DNA of 64,000 nt from Roseivirga pacifica (GTDB lineage Bacteria; Bacteroidota; Bacteroidia; Cytophagales; Cyclobacteriaceae). Of the stretch, positions 19,477 to 28,397 are shown piece after piece. The notes beneath the pieces are model-generated. The model made no database searches, had not been told where the DNA came from, and worked only from the letters and a program-made list of their open reading frames with translations. Where the stretch lies: the NCBI RefSeq assembly GCF_900111145.1, contig NZ_FOIR01000006.1:1-64000 (forward strand). The letters are read 5' to 3'. The first letter of the stretch is position 1. Each line of letters opens with the position of its first letter. Both the position numbers and the translations under genes were made by a program.

Positions 19477-19482
19477 GTTTCC
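19455..19482. promoter_or_regulatory. Probable TetR operator palindrome
   Basis: GGAAACTT (19455-19462), 12-bp spacer, AAGTTTCC (19475-19482): perfect 8-bp arms, placed across the -33 element and spacer of the promoter. Assignment to the adjacent TetR protein is inferred from position. The remaining 19483-19731 holds no gene; a 7-bp palindrome ACCAAAT ttt ATTTGGT lies at 19569-19585. Confidence 0.65.
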
Positions 19483-19731
19483 ACTGGGCAATAGACGCAC
19501 GTTTAGGCAGAATTGTTCCCGAAAAGTGAAATATTTTTTAATAGACAGATATGCAATCGTTATACTTAACCAAATTTTATTTGGTCTGGACAACTAAAGT
19601 GTTTTAAGGAAAAATATTTTGTCATGAATGCGACATTTCCAGTGCAGCATCACTCACTTTCTCAAAATTCTATTTGGAGAGAAAAAACTTATTACTAGCT
19701 GGTTTTTATGCACTTAGCACATTACACCCAG

Positions 19732-21297
19732 TTAAATTAGGTAGTGAGATTTTAGTTTATTGAAGGCTTCGAGCTGATTACTCACCCACGCTTCGCCTTC
19801 TTCTAACTCACGGGCCATAATTGCAGCTACTTCAGGAGCAACTCTAAAACTCTCTTGGGCATCTAAAAACAAGCCTCTAACCCTGCGAGCCAGCATATCT
19901 TCTACTGTTCTGGCCATTTCGTGGCGCACAGCCCAAACCACTTGCGACTTTCTTAGTGGTAAACTTTCACTAATAAATTCGGCAAGCTCAGGCTCCTCTT
20001 CCTCTAACTCCAGCAGCTGATACTTCTCGGTACCGTACACCGCAAGGTGGTCGGTTGTGATGTCTAGGTTTTTATCGTAGCCATAAATTGGCAAAGTTTG
20101 AGTAACACATTTCCGATCAGGCAAAGCACCAATCAAAATGGCATTATCCACTGTGTCTTCAGCCATTTTTCGGTAGGTAGTCCACTTACCACCAATTATG
20201 GTAATTAAGCCCGATTGAGAAATCATCACTTTGTGGTGCCTTGATATCTCTTTGGTCGATTTACCATCCCCTTCTGGTTTGGCCAAAGGCCTGAGACCAG
20301 AAAAGACACTGAGTACATCGGCACGGGTAGGTTGCTTGGTTAGGTACTGGCCGGCAGTTTCTAGAATAAAATCTATTTCTTCCTCCTGTGCTTTAGGCTC
20401 AAGTTCCGGCTTCTCCTTCATGGTATCGGTAGTTCCCAGTACCACTTTATCGTGCCATGGCACGGCAAACATTACGCGGCCATCTTTTGTGTGCGGTACC
20501 ATAATGGCATATTTATCGGGCAGAAACTCCTTACCCACAACCAAGTGAATACCCTGACTCGGTTGAATCATCTCCTTCACATCTGGTTCATCCATTTTCT
20601 TAACCGCATCAGCGAAAACACCAGTGGCATTAATCACTGTTTTTGCTTCAATATCATATGACTTGCCCGACTCGAGGTTGGTTGCGGTTAGGCCATTTAT
20701 AATTCCCTCATCATTTTTCAAAAGGCCGGTAACTTTCATATAATTGATTACCACCCCATTGAACTGGCGAGCTGTTTTCGCCAAACTCAGCGCCATTCGA
20801 GCATCATCAAATTGCCCATCGTAATACACCACACCACCCTTTAATCCTTTTTGATCTATTGTAGGGATATGGCCTATTGTCTCGTTTTTGGAAAGTTTTT
20901 TAGAAGAACCAATCCCCAGCTTACCAGACATTAGGTCGTAGACTTTAAGTCCGACCTGATAAAATGGGCCATCCCACCACTCGTAATTCGGAATGATAAA
21001 AGCTTGATTTTTCACCAAGTGAGGAGCGTTCTGAATCATCAACCCGCGCTCTTTCAGCGCCTCTAACACCAGAGAAATATCGCCTTGCTGCAAGTAGCGC
21101 ACTCCGCCATGCACCAACTTAGTGCTTCTGCTTGAGGTTCCCTTGGCAAAATCGTGCTGCTCCAATAGAAGGGTGGCATAGCCGCGAGAAGCCGCATCTA
21201 CCGCAATACCCAAACCGGTTGCACCACCGCCAATTACCACTATATCCCAAGGTTCCTTGCGCTTTTTAAGGCGCTTTAGCATTTTTTCTCTTTTCAT
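19732..21297 (-). CDS. glpD: Glycerol-3-phosphate dehydrogenase (FAD-dependent, GlpD/GlpA type)
   Basis: Oxidises sn-glycerol 3-phosphate to dihydroxyacetone phosphate and passes electrons to quinone at the inner membrane face. The 521-residue protein has the FAD-binding motif VIGGGATGLGIAVDAASRG, then KGTSSRSTKLVHGGVRYLQQGD, the DAO core and the C-terminal helical domain (about 400-515, MARTVEDMLARRVRGLFLDA). It starts 12 bp after the glycerol kinase stop, so both steps of glycerol catabolism are in one operon. No glpF facilitator is seen in this window. Confidence 0.95.
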   Translation of the reverse strand: MKREKMLKRLKKRKEPWDIVVIGGGATGLGIAVDAASRGYATLLLEQHDFAKGTSSRSTKLVHGGVRYLQQGDISLVLEALKERGLMIQNAPHLVKNQAFIIPNYEWWDGPFYQVGLKVYDLMSGKLGIGSSKKLSKNETIGHIPTIDQKGLKGGVVYYDGQFDDARMALSLAKTARQFNGVVINYMKVTGLLKNDEGIINGLTATNLESGKSYDIEAKTVINATGVFADAVKKMDEPDVKEMIQPSQGIHLVVGKEFLPDKYAIMVPHTKDGRVMFAVPWHDKVVLGTTDTMKEKPELEPKAQEEEIDFILETAGQYLTKQPTRADVLSVFSGLRPLAKPEGDGKSTKEISRHHKVMISQSGLITIIGGKWTTYRKMAEDTVDNAILIGALPDRKCVTQTLPIYGYDKNLDITTDHLAVYGTEKYQLLELEEEEPELAEFISESLPLRKSQVVWAVRHEMARTVEDMLARRVRGLFLDAQESFRVAPEVAAIMARELEEGEAWVSNQLEAFNKLKSHYLI

Positions 21298-21309
21298 AAG
21301 TGTAGAATA

Positions 21310-22800
21310 CTAGTCTTCTTCATTCCAAGCCTTAGCCCTTTCCACGGCCCTGCTCCAATTCTTTTTAATCTTGCTATTGTCTTTGCCGCTAGGGGCAAAC
21401 TTCTTATCCACTTTCCAAAGCGCCTTAATCTCATCTTGAGACTGCCAATAGCCTACTGCCAAACCTGCTAAAAAGGCTGCTCCTTGAGCTGTAGTCTCAG
21501 TGATTTCAGGTCGCACAATATCGAGCCCTGTAAAATCTGACTGAATTTGCATAAGCAAATCATTGGCAGAAGCACCGCCATCTACTCTCAATTCTTTCAG
21601 GGTTATACCGGAATCTAATGCCATGGTTTCAATCACCTCCATACTTTGTAATGCCAAAGCCTCCAAAGCTGCCCGAGCAATATGTCCTTTCTGGGTTCCT
21701 CGCGATAAGCCTATCATCACACCGGTAGAATACTGGTCCCAGTGTGGTGCACCCAAGCCAACAAACCCTGGCACAAAGTAGACCCCACCATTATCTTTTA
21801 CGGTTTTCGCCAAGGCTTCCACATCGGCCGACTGATCGATAAAGTGTACATTATCACGCAACCACTGCACGATGGCCCCGCCAATGAAAATGCTTCCCTC
21901 GAGCGCATAGTTCACTTTATCACCAATTTTCCAGCCTATTGTAGAAAGTAATTTGTTTTCACTCTTAATCACCTTGTCACCCGTATTCATCACCAAAAAG
22001 CAACCGGTACCATAAGTGTTTTTTACCATGCCGGGTTCAGTGCACATTTGCCCAAACAGTGCCGACTGCTGGTCACCCGCAATGCCGCCAATGGGTATGG
22101 CAGCTCCAAAAAGTTCAGGATCAGTTTTGCCAAAATCATCACTACTTGCCTTTACTTCGGGTAACATTCCTTTTGGAATGTTAAACAAATCAAGCAACTC
22201 ATCGTCCCATGCCAGCGAATGGATATTATAAAGCATGGTTCTACTGGCATTGCTTACATCTGTTGCATGTACCTTGCCACCGGTTAACTTCCAAAGCAGC
22301 CATGTATCTACTGTTCCGAAAGCCAACTCACCATTTTCAGCACGCACTTGGGCGCCCTCCACATGGTCAAGGATCCAGCGAATTTTGGAGGCAGAAAAAT
22401 AGGCGTCAATCAACAGCCCCGTTTTCTCTTGTATCATGGCCTCATGTCCTTCAGCCTTTAACTTATTACAATAACTGGCTGTACGCCTATCTTGCCAAAC
22501 AATCGCTCTATACAGATTTTTACCCGTTTTCCGGTCCCAAACCATTGTAGTTTCACGCTGGTTGGTTATTCCGATAGCAGCTATTTCCGAAGCCTCCACT
22601 CGTTGCTTTTCCATCACATCGTTTATAGTGAACTTCTGCGTTTCCCATATCTCCAGCGGGGTATGTTCCACCCAACCGGGTTTGGGATAAAACTGCTCGA
22701 ACTCACGCTGCGAAGTATTTACAATTTCTCCCTTTTTATTGAAGATGATTGCTCGCTCGCTCGTGGTTCCGGCATCGATTGTTATGATATATTTTGACAT
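21310..22800 (-). CDS. glpK: Glycerol kinase
   Basis: Phosphorylates glycerol with ATP in the cytoplasm. The 496-residue protein has full family length, with the FGGY kinase start IITIDAGTTSERAIIFNKKG, substrate loop RIVW-like AIVWQDRRT, TVDTWLLWKLTGG, GGIAGDQQSALFGQ and the C-terminal FGGY signature GGASANDLLMQIQSDFTG. The usual S in GTTSSR is E here (GTTSERAI). It is the first gene of glpK-glpD. A possible weak -7 element (minus strand 22832-22825, TAAATTAG) and AGGTGA ahead of the ATG lie in the 60-bp divergent gap to the RidA-like gene. Confidence 0.96.
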   Translation of the reverse strand: MSKYIITIDAGTTSERAIIFNKKGEIVNTSQREFEQFYPKPGWVEHTPLEIWETQKFTINDVMEKQRVEASEIAAIGITNQRETTMVWDRKTGKNLYRAIVWQDRRTASYCNKLKAEGHEAMIQEKTGLLIDAYFSASKIRWILDHVEGAQVRAENGELAFGTVDTWLLWKLTGGKVHATDVSNASRTMLYNIHSLAWDDELLDLFNIPKGMLPEVKASSDDFGKTDPELFGAAIPIGGIAGDQQSALFGQMCTEPGMVKNTYGTGCFLVMNTGDKVIKSENKLLSTIGWKIGDKVNYALEGSIFIGGAIVQWLRDNVHFIDQSADVEALAKTVKDNGGVYFVPGFVGLGAPHWDQYSTGVMIGLSRGTQKGHIARAALEALALQSMEVIETMALDSGITLKELRVDGGASANDLLMQIQSDFTGLDIVRPEITETTAQGAAFLAGLAVGYWQSQDEIKALWKVDKKFAPSGKDNSKIKKNWSRAVERAKAWNEED

Positions 22801-22860
22801 AGGTGATATTTATTCGTGGATTACCTAATTTATGCTTTTTATTCAACCAACTAAAAATCA

Positions 22861-23325
22861 ATGGCAAAGACTTTTACTTTCGCTTTTATTCTATCCCTTT
22901 TTATTTTTTCATGTACACAGAAACCCACCGAGCTTGAAGTAAACCATTACTTAAGCGAAGAAACTGCTCAACTTAACTTGCCGTTTTCTGAAGCAGTTAG
23001 GGTTGGCGATATGCTTTACCTAAGCGGACAAGTAGGTAATAAGCCGGGCACTTTGGACTTAGTTGAGGGTGGAATTGAAGCTGAGGCCAAACAGGTAATG
23101 GAAAACATTAAAACGGTGCTGGAAGCCAACGGCAGCTCATTCGACCATGCTGTAAAATTCACTGTGTTTATAGACGATATCGCGCAATGGTCCAACTTCA
23201 ATAAGGTTTACGTGGAATACTTTCCAAACAAAAAACCAGCTCGTTCGGCATTGGGCGCTGATGGCTTAGCTTTAGGCGCAGCGGTAGAAGTTGAGTGCAT
23301 CGCCTACATACCTAGCAAAAAATGA
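22861..23325 (+). CDS. RidA/YjgF-family lipoprotein
   Basis: The 154-residue protein has a lipoprotein signal (FTFAFILSLFIFSCTQ, lipobox IFSC) ahead of a complete RidA domain: PFSEAVRVGDMLYLSGQVG, NIKTVLEANGSSFDHAVKFTVFI and PARSALGADGLALGAAVEVE with R128 and E143 spaced as the imine-deaminase pair R105/E120 of E. coli RidA. Cytosolic RidA removes reactive enamines and imines; here the protein is exported and membrane-anchored, so its natural substrate must be different or periplasmic. It overlaps the next gene by 4 bp. Confidence 0.88.
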   Translation: MAKTFTFAFILSLFIFSCTQKPTELEVNHYLSEETAQLNLPFSEAVRVGDMLYLSGQVGNKPGTLDLVEGGIEAEAKQVMENIKTVLEANGSSFDHAVKFTVFIDDIAQWSNFNKVYVEYFPNKKPARSALGADGLALGAAVEVECIAYIPSKK

Positions 23326-24326
23326 CCAAGGCAGTTTTAATCGGCATTCTTCTATTCACGTGCGGTGCTGTCTCAGCCCAAAAACTGGAAAGAAAAGCAC
23401 AAATAGAGACAATGTACAGGCTTATTCATGAGTATTCGCCCACAATAAGCTATATGATTAAGACTAGCGCCAGCCTACCCCGCAATTATCGAATCGCTGG
23501 CATGCGAGTAAGTGCCGGTAGGCATCAGCCGCCAGAAACTTGGCTCTCAGGCAGTACTGAAAGTAAATTAGTAGACAACCTAAGCATGGTTGCACACGAA
23601 AGTGCACATGGCTTTCAGTTTATTTACCCTTTCAATGTGCTGCAAGCATCTTCTCCAGAAGATTTTAAGCTGGGCGACTATACGGCCTACTTTCTCGATT
23701 CAGCACGGACTTATGTGGTAAAACACACCGTATGCTTTAATAGCAACGAGCTTAAAAATGAGATTCCAAAAGACTTAAGAACATATCGCTACACACCATA
23801 TATTGCGCCCAAAAGCGGCATAGGAAGTCAAAAAGAAGGCTTTTATGGTTTATTGGGCGAATTTAACGCTTACTACATAGGCATGTTGATGACCCACGAC
23901 ATGTTCGCGTACTATGAAACCCAAGCCTCTGAAGATTTGGAAGCCTACCAAAAATACATTCAAAACATTTCGAGCGATGTGGCGGCCTTTTATGAGTTCA
24001 AGTACTTTCTGCTTCAATACCTGCTAAAAGCCAAGCTCGACTACCCAGACCAATACGAATTGCTAATTGACAACACTGCGCTTAGAATAGCCTACACGCA
24101 AGTTTATACAGCTTTCGAAAACCTAGTTAAAACCTATGATAAGCAACTGTTAGTAATTGAAACCAAAATTTCGAATCTCGGTATACCTGTAAATATAGAT
24201 GACGAGTACTTTTGGGTTGACGGCTATGGTGTTGGTCTAAACTTGCAAACAATCAACCCGATGAAAACCGAGTTAGCAAAGCCGGTTTATGAGGAAGTCC
24301 ACCAAGCCTTTATCTACCAGAAGTAG
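23322..24326 (+). CDS. Exported protein with HExxH motif, putative metallopeptidase
   Basis: Not a family I recognise by name. The 334-residue protein has a signal peptide ending GAVSAQ and then a largely alpha-helical, Tyr-rich body. A zincin-type motif lies at 92-96 (MVAHESAHGFQF), and GLLGEFNAYYIG around E180 could supply the third ligand of a gluzincin, 84 residues downstream. Conserved-looking basic segment: YRIAGMRVSAGRHQPPETWLSG. It starts inside the stop of the RidA-like lipoprotein gene (ATGA), so the two products are probably made together. Metallopeptidase activity is inference from the motif alone. Confidence 0.6.
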   Translation: MTKAVLIGILLFTCGAVSAQKLERKAQIETMYRLIHEYSPTISYMIKTSASLPRNYRIAGMRVSAGRHQPPETWLSGSTESKLVDNLSMVAHESAHGFQFIYPFNVLQASSPEDFKLGDYTAYFLDSARTYVVKHTVCFNSNELKNEIPKDLRTYRYTPYIAPKSGIGSQKEGFYGLLGEFNAYYIGMLMTHDMFAYYETQASEDLEAYQKYIQNISSDVAAFYEFKYFLLQYLLKAKLDYPDQYELLIDNTALRIAYTQVYTAFENLVKTYDKQLLVIETKISNLGIPVNIDDEYFWVDGYGVGLNLQTINPMKTELAKPVYEEVHQAFIYQK

Positions 24327-24329
24327 TTA

Positions 24330-25808
24330 CTATCTTCTGTTTTTCTTTTTGCCCGATAGCCCTAGTGCCTCCATGGTTTTCTGCTCCACATCTTCTGCAA
24401 AAGGGAAAGTAAAACCAAACACAAACCTTACCCTGGTATAGTCCACCATAAAAGTCTCATCACTATTAAAGAAAGTTTCCCCAGGGTTATCAGGTATATT
24501 AATTGGCCTCGAAAGCTCTTCGGAACTACCGGTATACAAAAGCCCAAAAGTGATATCGGCAATACTGGTATCGAGCACCCCACCAAAGCTAAAGTGAAAG
24601 AGATTAGAGCGCAAAAAGCTACCATTGTACACCTCTTCGTTGAGAATTGAGGTTGACTCATTATCATATTGCGCCAAAAAATCGGTAGAGAAACCCACGT
24701 AGGTATTGAAGTGTTCTGAGAAATAGAGTTCACCACCAATACCAAAATTCACCACACTTTTCAGTTCATCATAAAGCACCGCATTAATCTCCAAGCCAGT
24801 GCTTTGCCCAACAAATGGAGCTGGATCCATAATTTGGTAAGCATCCAATTTACTGAACCATTCGGCCGAAAAATGAACACCATGCTGTTCTCTTTGCCCC
24901 AATTTTACACCAGCCCCCACTGCAATGGACAGTGAAGAATTGTACGCTGCGTCTAAATCGCTCTGGCTATTAGAGATGAACACATCATCGTCAACAAAGT
25001 CTCCAGAATTATCCACGCCATTCATAAACTCCTCATAGCGAAAGCTGCCTTTGCCGCCCAAGCGCAAACGTGGCGGTGTTATGGTTATACCGTAAGAGGT
25101 TCTCCCCTTCACCCAAGATGCTCCAATTTTTGTAATTAAGCCCTTAGCCGCGTACGACATATTCACATCGTTATAATAGTCGGCTCCTTCATTTGACTGG
25201 CTCAAGGCATTCATTCGCACATTTAGCGAGTTGCTCTGTTTTCTTTGGGCATAAAACAAACTCACGCCAATACCGAAATTCTTTTTGGGCGAGTAAGACC
25301 AAGCACCACCAAACCACTCTTCGCGCAGCCTTTTGGTCCAATCCAGCGTACCAATCAACAACTCCTGCCCTGGATACTCATCAAAAATATCTCTGGTTAT
25401 TTCCGTTCTATAAAAGATGTTTATGTCGGATTGGTAACGGGTAAGAAAAGCGTAAGAGAAATGATGTCCCTCGGCAAAAGGCAACCTAAAAGACCCCGCA
25501 GCCAATGCTGGGCTACTGCTAAATTCATCGTTCTTAATAATATCTCCGCTGCCCAACGCATCCTCAATTTTTAACGACTGAAACTCATAGACTTTAGCCG
25601 AAAGCAAAAAACTTGGGTTATCAATTAAGGCCAACCTCGAAGGATTGTAAAATGCCGCTCCCAAATCCTCCACGCTACCAACAACGGCACCAGCAAGCAA
25701 AAGCGAACGGTTCCCGTACTGTTCCGACCAATAATGACCGTCTTGAGCGCTCAAGCTTTTCAAACAAAACACCAAAACGGTAGCTAAAAGTATATGTCGC
25801 ATTTGCAC
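24330..25808 (-). CDS. Outer membrane beta-barrel protein, OmpP1/FadL-like
   Basis: The 492-residue protein has a signal peptide ending SLSAQ, followed by the N-terminal plug-like motif YGNRSLLLAGAVVGSVEDLGAAFYNPSRLAL, as seen in the OmpP1/FadL and PorV-like families, and then many amphipathic strands alternating aromatic and polar residues (FNTYVGFSTDFLAQY; VRFVFGFTFPF). It ends with a short basic tail (LSGKKKNRR) rather than a terminal Phe. Expected location is the outer membrane; uptake of hydrophobic compounds would be the family role, but no substrate can be named. Convergent with the upstream gene, 3 bp apart. Confidence 0.75.
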   Translation of the reverse strand: MQMRHILLATVLVFCLKSLSAQDGHYWSEQYGNRSLLLAGAVVGSVEDLGAAFYNPSRLALIDNPSFLLSAKVYEFQSLKIEDALGSGDIIKNDEFSSSPALAAGSFRLPFAEGHHFSYAFLTRYQSDINIFYRTEITRDIFDEYPGQELLIGTLDWTKRLREEWFGGAWSYSPKKNFGIGVSLFYAQRKQSNSLNVRMNALSQSNEGADYYNDVNMSYAAKGLITKIGASWVKGRTSYGITITPPRLRLGGKGSFRYEEFMNGVDNSGDFVDDDVFISNSQSDLDAAYNSSLSIAVGAGVKLGQREQHGVHFSAEWFSKLDAYQIMDPAPFVGQSTGLEINAVLYDELKSVVNFGIGGELYFSEHFNTYVGFSTDFLAQYDNESTSILNEEVYNGSFLRSNLFHFSFGGVLDTSIADITFGLLYTGSSEELSRPINIPDNPGETFFNSDETFMVDYTRVRFVFGFTFPFAEDVEQKTMEALGLSGKKKNRR

Positions 25809-25873
25809 GTTGAGAATTACTTAACTCCTTAAATTAAAATAATTTTAACATTAAATAGTACTTACAACCGTAA

Positions 25874-26743
25874 TCAAACCATTAGGTTTAAAAACTTATC
25901 CAAAGCCACGTTTCTATTATTCTCCGACCAAACAGCTAATAGCTTGGTCCGCTGCCTTAAGTGCTTCAATGGTATAAAGTCGATACCTAAATCAACACCA
26001 TGCCGTAAAGCAGAAGGCACTATGGCCACGCCCAAACCTTTTTCAACCAAACGAAATATGCTATTGGCCTGAACAGAACGATACGAAACCTTTGGTTCAA
26101 ACCCATGGTCTTCAAAAATACTCATCACATTATCGTAGTATTCTTGGCTATAGTCGTTTGAAAACAGAATAAAATGCTCGTCTTCAAATTCATTTAGGCT
26201 TTTGAAATTCTCTGCCTTTACGGAGCCAAACTTTGGCACTACCAAAGAGAAAGAATCTTCGAAAACGACTTTATGTGCAAAGCCCTTTCTCACACTTTCC
26301 AGCCGTACAAAAGCAATATCCAGCTTGTCGTGGGCAATAGCCGAAATCTGCTCTTTGTTATTCAGTTCTTCCAAAGAAGCATGGATCGTAGGGAATTTGA
26401 GACGCATAGCTTCCAACAAAGCAGGAATAACGTTTTGCATGGCAGATCCAACAAAACCAATTCGAATCTCCCCCTCCTCACCTTCGGCCTTACGTTTGGT
26501 GGCTACCACCACATTAGCAATATGATTCAGGATAAACTCAGCTTCGTCCATCATGTATGCTCCCGCAGCAGTAAGCGAAACCTGACGCTTGGTTCTGTTT
26601 AGCAGCACTACGCCCAGCTCATCTTCCAATTGCTTGATTTGCTTGGTAAGCGCAGGCTGTGTTATAAATAGCTTTTCAGCAGCTTTTGCATAGTGCAACT
26701 CTTGCGCTAACACCAAAAATGACTTGAGTAATCTAAGCTCCAT
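25874..26743 (-). CDS. LysR-family regulator, probable regulator of the hut operon
   Basis: From ATG 26743 the protein is 289 residues, starting MELRLLKSFLVLAQELHYAKAAEKLFITQPALTKQIKQLEDELG, the canonical LysR winged helix-turn-helix. The rest is the two-lobed effector domain (GEIRIGFVGSAMQNVIPALLEAMRLKFP). The frame extends upstream to 26833 but that would place thirty unrelated residues before the HTH and run over the hutH start, so the shorter start is chosen. Divergent arrangement with hutH over an 89-bp gap suggests it controls histidine utilisation; by homology alone other inducers are possible. Confidence 0.9.
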   Translation of the reverse strand: MELRLLKSFLVLAQELHYAKAAEKLFITQPALTKQIKQLEDELGVVLLNRTKRQVSLTAAGAYMMDEAEFILNHIANVVVATKRKAEGEEGEIRIGFVGSAMQNVIPALLEAMRLKFPTIHASLEELNNKEQISAIAHDKLDIAFVRLESVRKGFAHKVVFEDSFSLVVPKFGSVKAENFKSLNEFEDEHFILFSNDYSQEYYDNVMSIFEDHGFEPKVSYRSVQANSIFRLVEKGLGVAIVPSALRHGVDLGIDFIPLKHLRQRTKLLAVWSENNRNVALDKFLNLMV

Positions 26744-26794
26744 TAATTCCCAATAGTAATTAATCAATGAATATAAATCATTTATAGGAATTAA
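26743..26794. promoter_or_regulatory. Candidate LysR operator region between the regulator and hutH
   Basis: Two nested dyads: TTAATTCC (26743-26750) pairs with GGAATTAA (26787-26794), and inside lies the perfect palindrome ATAAAT c ATTTAT (26773-26785). They end about 10 bp before the hutH -7 box, a usual position for LysR-type binding. Binding is inferred. Confidence 0.5.
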
Positions 26795-26804
26795 CAATTG
26801 AAAG

Positions 26805-26812
26805 TAAATTTG
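26805..26812 (+). promoter_or_regulatory. Promoter -7 box (TAAATTTG) of hutHUI
   Basis: Exact TAnnTTTG, 21 bp before the hutH ATG. No good -33 TTTG is seen at 19-21 bp, as expected for an activator-dependent promoter. Confidence 0.65.
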
Positions 26813-26832
26813 TTCTACTAAACAGTGTACCA

Positions 26833-28395
26833 ATGGCAGAACATAACTTTCAATATGGTGTAGACCACCTTACGAGTAGCATAGCACTACAAATAGCAAA
26901 AGGACAAACGAATGGAATTCTTTCGGAACAGTCCAAAGAGATTGTAAAAAGAAGCACCAGCTATGTAGAAGAAATCACCAATAGTGAACGCACTGTTTAT
27001 GGTATAAATACAGGCTTTGGACCACTTTGCACGACCAAAATTTCTGCTGCCGACACCAAAGAGCTTCAATACAATATTCTAAAAAGTCACAGTGTTGGAG
27101 TTGGCAACCCGATTGACGAGCAGATTGCCAAACTGATGCTTATTTTGAAAGTACACTCATTGGCCAAGGGCTTTTCAGGCATTCAACTTTCTACCTTAGA
27201 AAGAATCGTTTGGCACATTAACAATAACGCCATTCCGGTAGTGCCAGAAAAAGGTTCTGTTGGGGCTTCTGGCGATTTAGCACCTTTAGCGCACCTCTTT
27301 CTGCCCCTTATTGGCTTAGGCGAAGTTTACTATCAGGGTAAACGGATGGAAACGGCTGAGCTATTTGCGACAACCGGCCTCACTTCAATCGAACTTGGCC
27401 CCAAGGAAGGCTTAGCCCTGATTAACGGCACGCAGTTTATCGCTGCACATGCTGTTACTGTGGTTGACGAACTGCACAACTGTTTGCAGCATGCCGATAT
27501 TATTGGCGCTATGATGATCGAATCGCTATTGGGTTCTGCCAAACCATTTCGCGATGAATTGCACAACATCCGCCCTTTCAAAGGCAACATTCATGTGGCG
27601 CAAAATGTAAAATCGCTGCTGAAAGGTTCTAAAATTCTCGACAGCCACCTGAACTGCAGCCGCGTGCAGGACCCTTATTCTTTAAGGTGCATTCCGCAGG
27701 TACATGGCACTTCGCGAAATGCTTGGCTACACCTGAAGGAACTAGTAGAAATCGAACTGAATTCGGTTACCGACAACCCGATTGTACTTAGCGCTGAAGA
27801 TACTATTAGCGGTGGAAATTTCCATGGTCAGCCATTGGCGCTACCGCTAGATTACGCCACCTTGGCCGCTGCCGAGCTTGGCAACATTTCTGACCGTAGA
27901 ATCTACCTTTCGCTTGAAGGTAAAATTGAAGACCTGCCTACTTTATTAATGAATAACACAGGCATTAACAGTGGTTTTATGTTGCCGCAATACACCTCTG
28001 CTGCCTTGGTAAGCGAAAACAAAAGCTTGTGTTTTCCTGCCAGTGCCGATAGCGTACCTACCTCATTAGGACAAGAGGACCATGTAAGCATGGGTTCAAT
28101 TAGCGGCAGAAAAGCACTGCAAGTAATTCGAAACCTAGAGCACATACTAGCAATTGAACTACTATGTGCGGCACAGGCATTCGACTTCCGAAGACCACTT
28201 AAATCGGGGGCAACTTTAGAGGCTTGCCACGCTTTTGTGAGAACCAGAATTGACCATGCAGAGCAAGACAGAATCTTTGCTGATGACATTCAGAAAGCAC
28301 ACGGTATTATTCAAGAAAGAGCCTTAACCAATATTTTCGCTCCACTACAAAGCGAAGCACCAAGTCCATTCAAAAACCTATTTGAAGTTTACTAG
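26833..28395 (+). CDS. hutH: Histidine ammonia-lyase
   Basis: First step of histidine degradation: L-histidine to trans-urocanate and ammonia, cytoplasmic homotetramer. The 520-residue protein has the MIO-forming triad A145-S146-G147 in GSVGASGDLAPLAHL, the catalytic Tyr in VYGINTGFGPL and the active-site NGTQF and QDPYSLRCIPQVHG (here VQDPYSLRC). Length matches the family. Starts the operon hutH-hutU-hutI, 2 bp before hutU. Confidence 0.97.
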   Translation: MAEHNFQYGVDHLTSSIALQIAKGQTNGILSEQSKEIVKRSTSYVEEITNSERTVYGINTGFGPLCTTKISAADTKELQYNILKSHSVGVGNPIDEQIAKLMLILKVHSLAKGFSGIQLSTLERIVWHINNNAIPVVPEKGSVGASGDLAPLAHLFLPLIGLGEVYYQGKRMETAELFATTGLTSIELGPKEGLALINGTQFIAAHAVTVVDELHNCLQHADIIGAMMIESLLGSAKPFRDELHNIRPFKGNIHVAQNVKSLLKGSKILDSHLNCSRVQDPYSLRCIPQVHGTSRNAWLHLKELVEIELNSVTDNPIVLSAEDTISGGNFHGQPLALPLDYATLAAAELGNISDRRIYLSLEGKIEDLPTLLMNNTGINSGFMLPQYTSAALVSENKSLCFPASADSVPTSLGQEDHVSMGSISGRKALQVIRNLEHILAIELLCAAQAFDFRRPLKSGATLEACHAFVRTRIDHAEQDRIFADDIQKAHGIIQERALTNIFAPLQSEAPSPFKNLFEVY

Positions 28396-28397
28396 TC

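Noticed and set aside
19569-19585. Palindrome ACCAAAT ttt ATTTGGT as a second operator or terminator.
   Set aside because: It is too far from the tetR promoter (about 90 bp upstream) and lacks a T-run; kept only as a note.
26744-26833. Extension of the LysR gene to a start at 26833.
   Set aside because: It adds thirty residues before a canonical HTH start, covers the hutH promoter box and would start on the hutH start codon itself.
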